Shown: positions 32,479 to 44,283, counted from the stretch's first letter. The stretch: 64,000 bases of DNA from Adenophora triphylla var. japonica (GCA_022495995.1 JAFEMH010001248.1:248001-312000), one strand, 5' to 3'. The notes: generated by a model from the letters alone, not told the origin. Program-made: numbers and translations.

Positions 32479-33835
32479 TGTTGGGTTTTATGGGTCCATG
32501 CGCAGCGGAATTAAGCATTAAAAACATAAAATCCAAGAAAGCCTAGGATTCGTTCTATACAATTAACTTGAAAACTTATGAGATAGATGTAACCAAACTT
32601 GAACGCTTTCCGTTCTTGAGCTATCGAACGATTTGATTATGTGATTTCAAATCACAAACTTCATTCTACAACTTGCTTGAACTCTAGGTCTTGATCGATG
32701 AACGAGCGAAGATCCTCTTTCGGTATCCACACCTTTGAATGAATCCAAGAACAATTTCTTGAAGATTGCTAGATCCTATAAAACCTTGGAATAATATTGA
32801 GAATATGTTTGTGAATTTCTATTGAGAATTTCGGCTGGCTTTCTTGGGTTGACAGACATTCATATTTATAGTACATTAGTATAGAATATGAATCCTAATC
32901 AAATTGGGAAATGATTCTGTCAAACCGCCTCAGTGGCTTGTTGTGTCGCACGACCAGACACAGCACATGGCCTGTTCTGTCGCACGGCCTAACAAGGCCA
33001 GTGAGGAGTTTCTCAATCATTCTTCCAATGGTTTAATCAATTCATTCTAGTTGTGTGTGACCCAATAGGATTACATTATGTTGGTAATGAGTTCGATCAT
33101 ATCGACCCTCATAAGACATAAGCGGACTCTAGCAAGCCATTATGTCTACCCAAATAATGTAAAGTAAGAGTTCACGTTTCCAATGGTACACTTCCATTTC
33201 TCCCTTTGTCTCGCGATGTTATATTGAACACAAGTCATGGTCCTCGTCAACTTGTCTTTGTTCAATGCTTTCTCGATCTTGAGTATAATGATAATTCCAA
33301 TCATATTGGGGTACGGCCATACACTTTCATCATTATCACTCATCGAGGGGCCCAAGCAAAACATCTCTCTTCCGAGGGACAAATTACATCTTGACTTATC
33401 ATCCTTCCCATCATGAATCCGATCATGCCAAAGATAGCCATTATAGATATCGTGTTAAGATACCGTTTGACTAAAATCAAACATGACTTTCATCATATAT
33501 AAGGTTATGATAATCTCAGGTCTAGGGGCTAAATGAAGTAACCTTGTGAGATTTAATTATGACATTTGACCATGACATAAATCTCATGCGGGTCATGTCC
33601 AGTCACTTGTTCTCTAACAAGTACCCATAATTTCAATGTGCATCTCTATGCATATAATCATCGTATGATTATCCATTGACAATTATACTAATTATTTTCT
33701 TAATAATTAGGGACGAAGATTATTATAAACAAATATACAAAACATATAATAATCAAATGATAAACATCTCATATAATAATAAATAATGTCAACACATAAG
33801 TCTATCAATCATGGGCCTAGGGCATAACACTAACA
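32479..33835 (-). repeat. Copia A 3' LTR (element on minus strand)
   Basis: On the minus strand it starts TGTTAGTGTTATGCCC and ends AAAACCCAACA. TATAAATA (minus) at 32870-32863. TGTCGCACGAC motifs sit at about 32943-32990, 75-120 bp upstream of the TATA box. Almost identical to the LTR at 39458-40973 except for a SINE there. Confidence 0.9.
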
Positions 33836-33849
33836 GTCTCCCACTTGCA
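33836..33849 (-). other. Copia A polypurine tract
   Basis: On the minus strand GCAAGTGGGAGAC directly precedes the LTR TG. AGTGGGAGA is a common copia PPT. Confidence 0.7.
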
Positions 33850-34128
33850 CTAGGCCCAATCTACCATGTATCGAATACCCATGGACCTAACATGACCATC
33901 ATGCTTAGCTTGCGGGAGAGCCTTAGTTAATGGGTCCGCCACGTTGTCATCAGTGTCTACTCTGCATATCTTTACGTCTTCCCTTTCACATATCTCTCGG
34001 ATAATGTGGAAACGTCGAAGTATATGTTTGGATCTCTGGTGTGACCTTGGTTCCTTTGCTTGTGCAATGGCACCATTGTTGTCACAATAAAGTTCAATAG
34101 GATCTCTGATGCTTGGAACGACTTCCAA
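33850..34128 (-). pseudogene. Copia A RNase H, C-terminal part
   Basis: A 92-aa frame: PIELYCDNNGAIAQAKEPRS, HQRSKHILRRFHIIREI and NVADPLTKALPQAKHDGH, the end of copia RNase H with its third Asp and His-rich region. Separated from the rest of pol by the 52-bp duplication at 34193-34296. Confidence 0.85.
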
Positions 34129-34192
34129 ATCACTAATGAACTTTTTGATCCAAACTGCTTCCTTAGCTGCATCGGATGCCGCTATGTACTCA

Positions 34193-34296
34193 GCTTCGGT
34201 TGTAGAATCAGCGACGGTACTTTGCTTGGAACTTTTCCAACTCTGCTTCGGTTGTAGAATCAGCGACGGTACTTTGCTTGGAACTTTTCCAACTCA
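34193..34296. repeat. 52-bp tandem duplication inside RNase H
   Basis: GCTTCGGTTGTAGAATCAGC begins at 34193 and again at 34245, period 52. Since 52 is not a multiple of 3, it shifts the frame after STVADSTTEAELEKF. The same duplication occurs at 50051-50154 in copia B, so it arose before the 15.86-kb duplication. Confidence 0.9.
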
Positions 34297-35461
34297 CAGT
34301 GCCTCCATTAAGCATAAACAAAAATCCAGACTGCGATCTGAAATCATCTTTGTCGGTTTGGAAGCTAGCATCTGTGTAGCCTTTCACTACAAGATCTTCT
34401 TCCATTCCTCCAAAGACCAAGAATACATCCTTAGTTCTTCGTAAGTACTTAAGGATATTCTTGACTGCTATCCAATGTGGTTCGCCGGGATCCGATTGGT
34501 ACCTACTCGTCATGCTTAGAGCACACGAGACATCGGGTCTAGTACATAACATAGCATACATGATAGATCCAATTGCCGAAGCATATAGAATACCATTCAT
34601 TCTTTTTCGCTCATCATTAGTCTTAGGACTTTGATTCTTGCTAAGAGATATACCATGTAACATTGGCAAGTTTCTCCTTTTAGAATTTTCCATTTGGAAT
34701 CTTCTAAGAACCTTGGCAATGTAAGTACTTTGACTTAAACCAATCATCCTCTTGGATCTATCTCTATAGATCTTGATACCAAGGATATATGCAGCTTCGC
34801 CCATATCTTTCATCGAAAAGCACTTTCCCAACCAAGACTTGACGGTGCAGAGTGCAGGAATGTTATTTCCAATGAGTAAGATATCGTCGACATACAACAC
34901 CAAAAATAGTGCTACGCTCCCACTAATTTTCTTGTATACACAAGGTTCATCTTCGTTCTTGATAAAGCCAAACTCCTTGATTGCTTCATCAAAACGTAGA
35001 TTCCAACTCCTAGAAGCTTGCTTCAATCCATAAATGGATTTCTGCAACTTACACACCTTGTTAGAATTTTCTGGATTAACAAAACCTTCAGGTTGTATCA
35101 TGTATACATCCTCAAGTAACTTCCCATTTAGGAAAGTTGTTTTGACATCCATTTGCCATATTTCATAGTCATAATATGCGGCTATGGCAATTAAAATTCT
35201 AATAGACTTAAGCATAGCTACAGGCGAAAAGGTTTCATTATAGTCTATGCCATGAATTTGCCTATATCCCTTAGCTACAAGCCTAGCCTTATAGGTGTGC
35301 ACCTTCCCATCCATGTCGGTCTTCTTCTTGAAGACCCATTTGCACCCTATGGTTTTTATACCTTCGGGTGGATCAATCAAGTTCCAAACTTGATTATCTG
35401 CCATGGATTGTAATTCGGATTTCATGGCCTCTTGCCATTTTTCCGAATCAGGAGCGGACAT
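34208..35461 (-). pseudogene. Copia A reverse transcriptase and RNase H N-terminal part
   Basis: A 417-aa frame. RT motifs: NQVWNLIDPPEGIKTIGCKW, YKARLVAKGYRQIHGIDY, QMDVKTTFLNG, KLQKSIYGLKQASRSW and the catalytic YVDDILLIG. RNase H starts at VKGYTDASFQTDKDD and SGFLFMLNGGTVSW. The frame begins after a stop at about 35472, where copia B reads C-Y-Q-E-A and A has TAA. Synthesises cDNA in the particle. Confidence 0.9.
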
Positions 35462-35470
35462 CGCCTCTTT

Positions 35471-36904
35471 TTAGCAAGTAGGTTCATCGTTTTCGATTAA
35501 CTCCACTTCATCACTTTCCGTAATGAGAAATCCTATTCTCTCGGGTTCGGATCGTGACCTACCACTTCGGCGAAGAACTTGTGCATCTTGAACCGGTTCC
35601 ACAATTCTTTGTGAATTTGGTTCAGTCTCTACCATTGGTTCAATGTTGTTTTCGGGTTCTCGAATTTCTTCGAGATCTATTTTACTCCCACTGGTTCCTT
35701 TGCTTAGAAAATCCTTTTCTAAGAAAGTACCATTTCGAGCAACAAACACTTTGTTCTCGTTTCGGTTGTAGAAATAGTATCCTTTGGTTTCCTTAGGATA
35801 ACCCACGAAAACACATTTATCAGACTTAGGTGCTAGCTTGTCAGAAGTTAACTTCTTGACATATGCATCGCAACCCCAAATCTTCATGAAAGACAAACTA
35901 GGTTTTCTTCCATGCCACATCTCATATGGGGTCTTTTGAACCGATTTGGTAGGAACTCTGTTTATAGTGAAAGCAGCAGTTTCTAGTGCATGTCCCCAAA
36001 AGGATAAAGGAAGCTCAACTTGACTCATCATAGAACGAACCATGTCCAACAAAGTTCTATTCCTCCTTTCAGACACACCATTCCATTGTGGTGTTCCGGG
36101 TGGAGAGAGTTCTGAAACTATTCCACAAATCTTAAGATGACTGTCAAATTCTTGGCTCAAATATTCACCACCTCGATCGGATCGAAGTACCTTAATAGTT
36201 TTGCCAAGTTGATTTTGCACCTCATTTTGAAATATTCGAAATATCTCAAACGATTCACTTTTATGTTTCATTAGATAAACATATCCAAATCTACTATAAT
36301 CATCAGTGAATGTTATGAAGTACCGAAATCCTCCCCTAGCATCGCTACTCATAGGCCCACATACATCGGTATGTATGAGTCCTAATAAGTCGCTCGCCCT
36401 TTCACCGATTTTGGTAAATGGGTCCTTGGTCATCTTGCCAAGTAAACAAGATTCGCATGTCTCATAAGATTCATAATCATGTGAGTCTAAAAATCTATCT
36501 TTGTGGATTTTAGAAATGTGTTTCTCGTTAATATGGCCAAGACGACAATGCCATAAGTAAGTGTGGTTTACATCATTGGGTTTAGATCTCTTGTTAATGT
36601 TATAGACATCATTATCACAATTTTCAACATCAAGAATATAAAGGCCATTGAATGAAACAGCAGTACAATAATGCATATCACTCTTGTAAATGGAAAATTT
36701 CTTATCACATATAAGAAAATTAAAACCTTCATTATCCAAACATAAAATCAAAATAATATTCCTACTTAAAGCTGGAACGTAATAACAATTTTTCAAAACA
36801 AGTATTAGTCCACTAGGTAAAGTAACTTCATAAGTTCCTACGGCTAATGCAGCAACTCTTGCTCCATTCCCCACACGTAGGTCCACTTCACCTTCCTTAA
36901 GCAT
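35471..36904 (-). pseudogene. Copia A protease C-terminus, GAG-pre-integrase and integrase
   Basis: A 477-aa frame. It begins in the protease C-terminal part (YYVPALSRNI), then the His/Cys zinc region LWHCRLGHINEKHISK with CESCLLGK, then the core: first Asp HTDVCGPM, second Asp RSDRGGEYLS and the Glu of GVSERRNRTLLD. The C-terminal part contains VFVGYPKETKGYYFYNRNEN. The D-D-E set is present. It ends at the premature TAA before RT. Confidence 0.9.
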
Positions 36905-37859
36905 CCTTCTGTTCTTTCATTTAAACAAATGTGAGTTCCACATCCGGTATCCAATACCCAAGAACTAGAAGTAGATAGGAATATATCTATAACAAAGATA
37001 CCTGAAGTCGAAGCAACTCCTTTGCTCTTCTTCAGTGCTTCCTTGTATTTTGCGCAGTTTCTCCTCCAATGTCCAATCTCATTGCAATGGAAGCAGAATG
37101 CGTCCTCTTGGGACTTGCACTTAGCCTCTTTAGGCTTGGAAGCCTCTTTGGGTTTGGCAACTTTTGCCTTAGGATTAGCAACCTTTTCTTTTCCCTTACC
37201 CTTGAAACCCTTCCCCTTGTTAACCATCAGCACTTGGTCGGTTTTCTTCTTGACATTATTGGTTTCCGCAGTGTTCAACATTTGAACTAACTCGAAAAGG
37301 TTTTTATTCATTCCACCCATGTTATAGTGCATTATGAAATTACTAAAACTTTTGGGTAATGAATTCAATATTATGTCGGTAGCCAACTCTTGGCTAATTG
37401 GAAAGCCGAGCCTTTCAAGATGCTCAATGTGGCACTTCAACTTAAGAGCATGGGGCCCAACAGCTTGTCCTTCACTCATCTTGCATGAGGTCAAGATCGT
37501 AACTGTGTTGTACCTTTCTTGCCTAGCTTGTACTTGAAACATTTCCATCAGTCGATTGTTTAAGTCAACTATCCCCAAGTGCTCAAGATCCTTCTGAAGG
37601 TTCTTGCACATGGCGGAGAGCATGAGGCAACCAACATCTGTAGAGTCACGCTTGTGCTTCAGATATTGATCTCTCACTGCCCTAGTAGCATTGGCAGCAG
37701 GTTCAGGTGGAATAGGTTCCTCGAGAACGTACAGTTTTCTTCTTGCTTGAGAACAATTCTCAAACTACGGATCCAATCCATATAATTTGTACCATTCTCT
37801 TCCAACTTTTCCTTCTCAAGGACAGATCGCAGTGAAAAGTGATTATTGTTTGATGCCAT
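36905..37859 (-). pseudogene. Copia A gag and protease N-terminus
   Basis: It starts at ATG 37859 (MASNNNHFSLRSVLEKEKLE) and is frameshifted near 37735, where one T is missing relative to copia B. The frame 37677-36844 carries the UBN2-type gag helices (EHLERLGFPISQELATDIIL), a basic linker, the zinc knuckle CFHCNEIGHWRRNC and the protease active site VLDTGCGTHIC (D-T-G). Packages RNA and processes the polyprotein. Confidence 0.9.
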
Positions 37860-38092
37860 TTATTCTACAAAAAGATATACATAAAATATGAACACATCTA
37901 AGTAAACATATCATATGAGAAGTATAATGCATTTATATAAAATGCTCCCACTAAATTATACACCTTTAAATGCAAATAAGCATAATATACATTTAATGGG
38001 CTAAGATCCAACTTTAATTAAATTTCAAGTTTGCTATGGCAAACCGCTCAAAATTAAATTAATTAGGTAGAAAATATCAATCATATCACATA

Positions 38093-38348
38093 CTCCCTCC
38101 ATCCCGGAGAACTTTATCCCTTTACTATTGAGAACGGAAAATAAGAAATAATGTTATTAAAGTATGTGTTGTGAGTGGGAGGAGAGAGAATGAGTGGAGA
38201 GAATAGTAAATTTGAAAAGTGTTGTGAGTGGGAGGAGAGAGAATGAGTGGAGAGAATAGTAATTTTTTTTTCCTTTTTAGGAAAGTGGGACTTTAAAGTG
38301 GGACGCCCAAAAAAGTAAAAGGGGTAATGTTTTATGGGACATAGGGAG
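38093..38348. mobile_element. Stowaway-type MITE
   Basis: The ends are CTCCCTCCATCCC and, inverted, GGGACATAGGGAG, flanked by TA on both sides (38091-92 and 38349-50): the classic Stowaway (Tc1/mariner-derived) terminal repeat. About 256 bp, no coding capacity. Inside, a 53-bp unit (GTGTTGTGAGTGGGAGGAGA...) is repeated in tandem from 38166. The same MITE is in copia B at 53960-54215. Confidence 0.85.
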
Positions 38349-39157
38349 TATATGACTCTTAGATCTTTTATGAGATTCATTCAAGACATCATATGTCTAG
38401 GCATATTTTAATCTCATCTTATGCCTTGGGTCCAAAACCATTTTGATAACCCAATTAAGTTCATTCACTTTAAATGCATAGGAACCACCATTTCTTCATC
38501 TTGCTCGCATTCGAATAGAATCAAAGCACCTTGCTATGGCAAGCCCACCCAAAACTATCCGAATGGTCTCAAGTGTTTTAATCATGAATTGACATAAAGA
38601 ACTTAAAAGTTAAATGAAGGTTCATTAAGGTAGATTAAAAGCATATCAGCAAAGATAGTCATAATCGTGCACCAGGTAAGTTCCCAGGAAGATAGGTGAG
38701 CCACAAGGACTTCTTAAGTACCAACTCTTCCTTAGACAGAACTCTCCTAGACATGCACAATTAGAAATCAGCTCTGATTTGGCAACATAATCACTACCTT
38801 TTATAAACAATCAGTTTCCTTTTAAATTTCGCGTAATTATGACTTGTTTCCATAAACAATCATAAAATCCAAAATATTAATGTCTAAATCTAAACATAAT
38901 AGGAAACTATAATGCAATGTTTCAACTAAACATAAAATTTCTTAGCACGTAAAAATAAGTAAAACATGCATCGCAATAATTATTAAAATCATATTTTAAT
39001 CAACTAAGCATGCATAAACAATGAATTAATCTAGCATAGCCCTATAAACTCAATTTTATAGCATCCAGACTAACACATCAACATATCAGATTGTAAACAC
39101 ATTCATAGATTAACCAAATTGTTCATCAAACTGATACTGCCCAGATTGGGCTAAAAG

Positions 39158-39222
39158 TGTCGCGTGACAGAAGCAAGTTCTGTCGCATGACAGAAGCTAG
39201 TTCTGTCGCGTGACACAGGTTG
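39158..39222. repeat. Three TGTCGCRTGACA inverted repeats near the copia PBS
   Basis: AGTGTCGCGTGACAG, TTCTGTCGCATGACAGAA (7-bp perfect arms, 4-base loop) and TTCTGTCGCGTGACAC within 65 bp. The corresponding site in copia B (55021-55085) has all CAG/CTG bases altered. Confidence 0.75.
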
Positions 39223-39442
39223 ACTGTTTTCCAGATTTCCAGAATTCAATCAATTTTAAATCACAGAGCAATTAAATCATGCAAACGACTTTTAACAGAT
39301 TTAATTCAATATCATTAGAATACGAATTAGGCATATTGTTTCAAAAACAATTAATCTATCGCATACAAAACATGCAAAAGAACATATAAACGATTTTATA
39401 TTACTTTTCTAGCATGTTAATTCAAACTTAATCATACGAACG

Positions 39443-39455
39443 GGGCTCTGATACC
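39443..39455 (-). other. Copia A primer-binding site (initiator tRNA-Met type)
   Basis: On the minus strand TGGTATCAGAGCC follows the LTR end after a short spacer. TGGTATCAGAGC is the standard plant copia PBS complementary to initiator Met tRNA. Confidence 0.9.
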
Positions 39456-39457
39456 AC

Positions 39458-40973
39458 TGTTGGGTTTTACGGGTCCATGCACAGCGGAATTAAGCATTAA
39501 AAACATAAAACCCAAGAAGCCCTAGGATTCGTTCTATACAATTAACTTGAAAACTTATGAGATAGATGTAACCAACCTTGAACGCTTTCCGTTCTTGAGC
39601 TATCGAACGATTTGATTATGTGATTTCGAATCACAAACTTCATTCTTCAACTTGCTTGAACTCTAGGTCTTGATCGATGAACGAGCGAAGACCCTCTTTC
39701 GGTATCCACACCTTTGAATGAATCCAAGAACAATTTCTTGAAGATTGCTAGATCCTATAAAACCTTGGAATAATATTGAGAATAAGTTTGTGAATTTCTA
39801 TTGAGAATTTCGGCTGGCTTTCTTGGGTTGACAGACGTTCATATTTATAGTACATTAGTATAGAATATGAATCCTAATCAAATTAGGAAAGGATTTTGTC
39901 AAACCGCCTCAGTGGCTTGTTGTGTCGCAGGACCAGACACAGCACATGGCCTGTTCTGTCGCACGGCCTAACAAGGCCAGTAAGGAGTTTCTCAGTCATT
40001 CTTCCAATGGTTTAATCAATTCATTCTAGTTGTGTGTGACCCAATAGGATTACATTATGTTGGTAATGAGTTCGATCATATCGACCCTCATAAGACATAA
40101 GCGGACTCTAGCAAGCCATTATGTCTACCCAAATAATGTAACGTAAGAGTTCACGTTTCCAATGGTACACTTCCATTTCTCCCTTTGTCTCGCGATGTTA
40201 TATTGAACACAGGTCATGGTCCTTGTCAACTTGTCTTTGTTCAATGCTTTCTCGATCTTGAGTATAATGATAATTCCAATCATATTGGGGTACGACCATA
40301 CACTTTCATCATTATCACTCATCGAGGGGCCCAAGCAAAACATCTCTCTTTCGAGGGACAAATTCCATCTTGACTTATCATCCTTCCCATCATGAATCCG
40401 ATCATGCCAAAGATAGCCTTTATAGATATCGCGTTAAGATACCGTTTGACTAAAATCAAACATGACTTTCATCATATGTAAGGTCATGATAATCTCAGGT
40501 CTAGGGACTAAATGAAGTAACCTTGTGAGATTTAATTATGACATTTGACCATGACATAAATCTCATGCGGGTCATGTCCAGTCACTTGTTCTCTAACAAG
40601 TACCCATAATTTCAATGTGCATCTCTATGCATATAATCATCGTATGATTATCCATTGACAATTATACTAATTATTCTCTTAATAATTAGGGACGAAGATT
40701 ATTATAAACAAATATACAAAATATATAATAATCAAATGATAAACATCTGGCTTCCAACCTGGAGGTCATGGGTTCGATTCCCCCACCAGTGGTTAGAGGG
40801 AATGACATTGCCCTCCCTAGCATAGCTAGGCGCCTCTGTAAAGTGCATCAAGGGGGGAGCGGTGAAATGTGTTGATCCCCTTCTTTTTGAAGAAGAAGAA
40901 AAAAAATAAAACAATAATAAATAATGTCAACACATAAGTCTATCAATCATAGGCCTAGGGCATAACACTAACA
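39458..40973 (-). repeat. Copia A 5' LTR, with a SINE fragment inserted
   Basis: Matches 32479-33835 over its length, differing by scattered substitutions and a ~168-bp insertion at 40749-40916. TATAAATA and the TGTCGCAGGAC/TGTCGCACGG motifs (39921-39968) are preserved. Confidence 0.9.
40749..40916 (+). mobile_element. tRNA-derived SINE fragment (5' truncated)
   Basis: Absent from the other copia LTRs. It contains GGTTCGATTCC (40771-40781), the Pol III box B, within tRNA-like sequence. No box A is found at the expected spacing upstream, so the 5' end is missing. The 3' end is A-rich (GAAGAAGAAGAAAAAAAATAAAAC). Compared with the empty LTR, a few bases are missing at the site and no target duplication is clear. 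Not a functional tRNA gene. Confidence 0.65.
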
Positions 40974-41111
40974 AAGTTGTACCACGAAATTCTGCTGATC
41001 TTCTTTCTGCCTCTTGTGAACCTCACAAGCCCGGATGGCTTCCTCCAAAGTCATATCTGTTACCGGTGGCGGGGGTCCGTCCCTGTCACGATTTCTCGGT
41101 GAGCTAGACAT
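40974..41111 (-). pseudogene. Element III gag N-terminus, cut by copia A
   Basis: It starts at ATG 41111 (MSSSPRNRDRDGPPPPVTDM), then LEEAIRACEVHKRQKEDQQN, and runs into the target duplication. The sense resumes at 32478 with LLNERG. This ATG is the first in the leader that opens into the gag frame. Confidence 0.75.
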
Positions 41112-42403
41112 ATCGGATATTCTGGCTGAGGGAACTGAGGAAACCGAAGAACTGTCTGACGTTGCCGTAACTGTGATTCTGGCGAGGCGCTGACCCGGAA
41201 ATCTGAACCACTTTCTGCTCGCTGTAGGGAACGAAAGGCAGGGTTTAGGCTTCGGAAAAGGGTATTTGGCTCAAGGTTTCGGGCTTGTGCAATGTGCAGT
41301 TACCGATTAATGTTTACTTAAAACGTATTTTCTCAGAATCCTAATCGGTTGGAAAAGAGCGTGTCTTCTTTTTCGCAACTAACCTAAGGCTCTAATCAGT
41401 GGATCTCGTCACTACGTTTATAAGCCCCTCGTTTCCATTTATAGATCATCTTCTCGGGATGGACTATCCCGAGCGAGGGTCCTATAAGGCAAGCGAGTTC
41501 CACCGACAAAAGAAAAAGTGAACTTAAGGCTAGCTGATCACGCAAACTTCCAACGTATGTGACGCACGGGCCATAGTCGAAGTCAACGTCCTTAAGCTAA
41601 GGCAGGGATCGTGCCAAAATTTCGGCATGACCTCTCCTGACTCGCTTGCGCGAGGGGCCTTAGCTTTTAGTGTTGGCTAAGTTGTGGCTGGCACGGTGCA
41701 TACGGTGAGGGTTTGGTGACACGGTGTCACATTGAACCTTCGGGTATATTTTTCGGCAGAGCTTCGCGTCAAAGTCAAGGCTGAAAAAGCTCAAGACTTG
41801 GGGTCGGGAACGACCTTTGGTCTCAACCTCTCGAGCTTGACTCGTGGCGGAACCCGGCGTAAAAACATACACTTAGGCTTTATGACACGTACTAAGCCAA
41901 AAACCAACCGGGGTCTTGGACGAAGTGTGACACAAAGAGTGCATGTCTTACACGGGCTAGGATGGGCTGTTTGGGACGACCCCGTGCGCACTCGAAAGGT
42001 GTCTGGCAGACCAACTGAGTTGCAACTGAACGGTCATCCCGGGTTACGGGTCGTAGTGTGCAGTGTACCGAGGCAGCAAGTGCACGTGAAGTGCAGTGTA
42101 CCGAGGCAGCAAGTGCGAGTAGTGTGCGGTCACTAAAATTCTTTTTCTGAGTAAAACATAGATTTTTCAGAATGTGTCTTAAAGAATTTTATGCACAGTT
42201 CAAAATATAGCATGAAAATCAAGTATGAACGGGAATGCACGAACATGTTATGATTTTGAAAAGACGACAATGTAATGCCTTTGAAAAAACCGATCGAGGT
42301 TTAAAGTAACACACGCACACAAAAATGAGGAAGGGTAAACGAAATTTTGACCCACGGAAGCCTTTTTTGAAAACAACGACATTTTTGAAAAAAAGTATCC
42401 AAG
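41112..42403 (-). other. Untranslated leader of Element III
   Basis: 1.3 kb between PBS and gag. No gene is recognised; the open stretch 41732-42136 (plus) looks incidental. A 26-bp unit, GTGCAGTGTACCGAGGCAGC plus AAGTGC, is repeated with period 33 at 42058-42117. Confidence 0.5.
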
Positions 42404-42421
42404 TCCCCAGCGGAGTCGCCA
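42404..42421 (-). other. Element III primer-binding site
   Basis: On the minus strand TGGCGACTCCGCTGGGGA, identical to Element I copy 2, two bases after the LTR end (...AATTTCA). It fixes the orientation and the LTR boundary. Confidence 0.85.
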
Positions 42422-42454
42422 ACTGAAATTACCCGGGATTTTCGTGCGAGGCGA

Positions 42455-42459
42455 AAAGG
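42455..42459. other. Target-site duplication of solo LTR (AAAGG)
   Basis: AAAGG at 42455-42459 and again at 43913-43917. Confidence 0.85.
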
Positions 42460-43912
42460 TGTTGGGTATGCATATTTTAACCCTCCTATTTTGTATTAGA
42501 TTTGATTGATACCATAACCTCCTATTTATTTTAAGGACTTTAGGACCCTATGTAATGAAGCTTAGACTTCAATTTTTTAGCTAAGTCCATTTTATAAGAT
42601 AGGTTAATATTAGGCTTGAAGACTGGCTCAAGAATCATTGGACCCAAGGATTGCAGTTCAGAGGTTTCAAAACCGCTTCCCAAAGAACCGCTTTGCAGAA
42701 CCGCTTATAGCTTAACTGCCTTGTGATCCCTTCTTTTGGAACCGCTTGAACACCTATGTGCAAACCGCACCTAAGGAAATCCTTCTTCTGGTGGAACCGC
42801 TTTCATATCAAACCGCTTGACGCCAGAACCGCCCCCAATGATTGGCTACTTGAAGTGAACCTCATTGACCGTTGGAATCCACGTCAGCAATATCAAATGT
42901 CAACCACCATATCTTGTCACGTGACTACTTTCAGACAAGATCTGCAAGGATCTTAAAAAGGTGACAGATGTCCTAACCACCTTGATTGCAGCTGAAGCCT
43001 GATCATCTTTTCCTGCAACAACAGTTCCAAAAGAAAAAAGTGGTTGCTGTGGACCAATGGGAAAGCATCAAGGACTGTCCTTACAACAGCTGTATCCAAC
43101 GGCTAGTTTCCTGATGCTTGGGTATAAATACCCCTAACCTTCATCATTTGAAGATTGCTTGAAACTTGAGAAATTGCTGTGTTCATAAGAAGTTGAAGCT
43201 CTGCCCAGAAATTCTAAGTCCTTTGAATCTTCATCTTCATACTTCAAGAAATATTCCCCAGCCCAGAAATCAAGCCTTAACACATTCAAGAATCATTGAG
43301 CTCTACATCTCTCAGATTCAAAGAGCCTTGATCTTGAACACACACACCTCTCTTGTTTAAACACATAGTTTATTCATTTGAGAAACACTGGTTATAGTCT
43401 AGGATTTGTTCTTCATAGAAAATATTTTATTGTACTTTGTAATCTCAAATACTCAATATAAAATCTCTCTTAGAAATCCAAGACTAACCATCTTGGTAGT
43501 GGACGTAGATCGTTTATCGATTGAACCACTCCAAATATTGTGTTCTTACTTTCTGCATTTATTATTCTTTGTGCTTACTGATTATCTTTTTCTCTGTTTG
43601 ATCTTTATATAGTTATCCTCTATTGTGAAATTGTGTTTGGAGTTAACATTGTCAAAACCTCACTTATTTGCAAACTGCACTCTCAGTAAACAGCACTATC
43701 AAACCGCTTTGCAAAACCGCCTCTCCAAAAACCGCTTTATAACTTCAATATTCCGCTGTGCATTTTACATCTCTACTTGCAGTTTCTTATACACTGCAAG
43801 AGGTTTTGTAAGCTTAGAGGTTTAGTTTTAATTTAAGGGCGAAAAATTTTAAACAGCTATTCACCCCCCTCTAGCTGTATTTTCACCCTTGTTGTCACCT
43901 TTGGGACCAACA
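42460..43912 (+). mobile_element. Solo LTR of a long-LTR copia-type element (SIRE-like)
   Basis: It begins TGTTGGGTATG and ends GGGACCAACA, with a 6-bp terminal inverted repeat (TGTTGG/CCAACA) and flanking AAAGG. TATAAATA at 43123-43130. The end has TTCACCCCCCTCTAGC (43859-43874), typical of the U5 end of SIRE/Opie-like copia LTRs. AACCGC occurs about eight times in U3 (42670-42840) and three times near 43700. No internal domain remains, as expected after LTR-LTR recombination. Confidence 0.8.
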
Positions 43913-44283
43913 AAAGGCGCTTATCTTTCGCGGAGGGTTGGTGTCTGAGACCTCGCTTTTGGGAAGGGAGAGGAGTCGCCACGCGGTTTTTGTATTTTGA
44001 GCCCAAACGTTGAGAAACGGCTATTGGTTGAAAATGGTGTCGTTTTTATTGGTAGCAAAAACTAAGGAAAAGGCTTTGAAAATAGGGGGTCATTTTTATT
44101 GGTATCAAAAACGAGTAAAAAGCTTTTTAGTACCAGAGATTGTTAGGTTTGGAGGTCACGTTACGTTTCGGGAAGAGTATATTGAGATCACCCGAAATGC
44201 CTCGTATGACGAGTCTTTCTACCTTTCTCGAAATCGTGTGCGTGTGTGTGTGTGTATTTGTATTTTTTGAAATGGGGGGCTTG

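Larger units (their letters stand above)
37860..39442 (-). other. Copia A leader between PBS and gag
   Basis: 1.6 kb, A/T-rich, without a gene. It holds the Stowaway MITE at 38093-38348. Near the PBS (39158-39220) it has three TGTCGCRTGACA inverted repeats. Confidence 0.6.
32479..40973 (-). mobile_element. Copia A: Ty1/Copia retrotransposon inserted in Element III gag
   Basis: An 8.5-kb element with LTRs at both ends, initiator-Met PBS at 39443-39455, gag-pro-INT-RT-RNase H order (INT before RT, so Ty1/Copia), and a PPT next to the LTR at 33836. It is flanked by AAGCT/AAGTT. The polyprotein resembles the Tork/Angela/TAR group of plant copia; the exact lineage is not resolved. It is defective through frameshifts, one stop between INT and RT, and a 52-bp internal duplication. 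Confidence 0.9.

Noticed and set aside
33146..33394. Short open frames inside copia LTRs, repeated at 40125, 49004 and 55987
   Set aside because: They recur only because LTRs recur; no domain or start context, and substitutions do not favour coding.
40760..40790. Possible tRNA gene from the box B sequence
   Set aside because: No box A, no acceptor stem and no anticodon arm; fits a truncated SINE.
41732..42136. 134-aa plus-strand open frame in the Element III leader
   Set aside because: Antisense to a gag leader, made partly of a 33-bp repeat, no recognisable feature.
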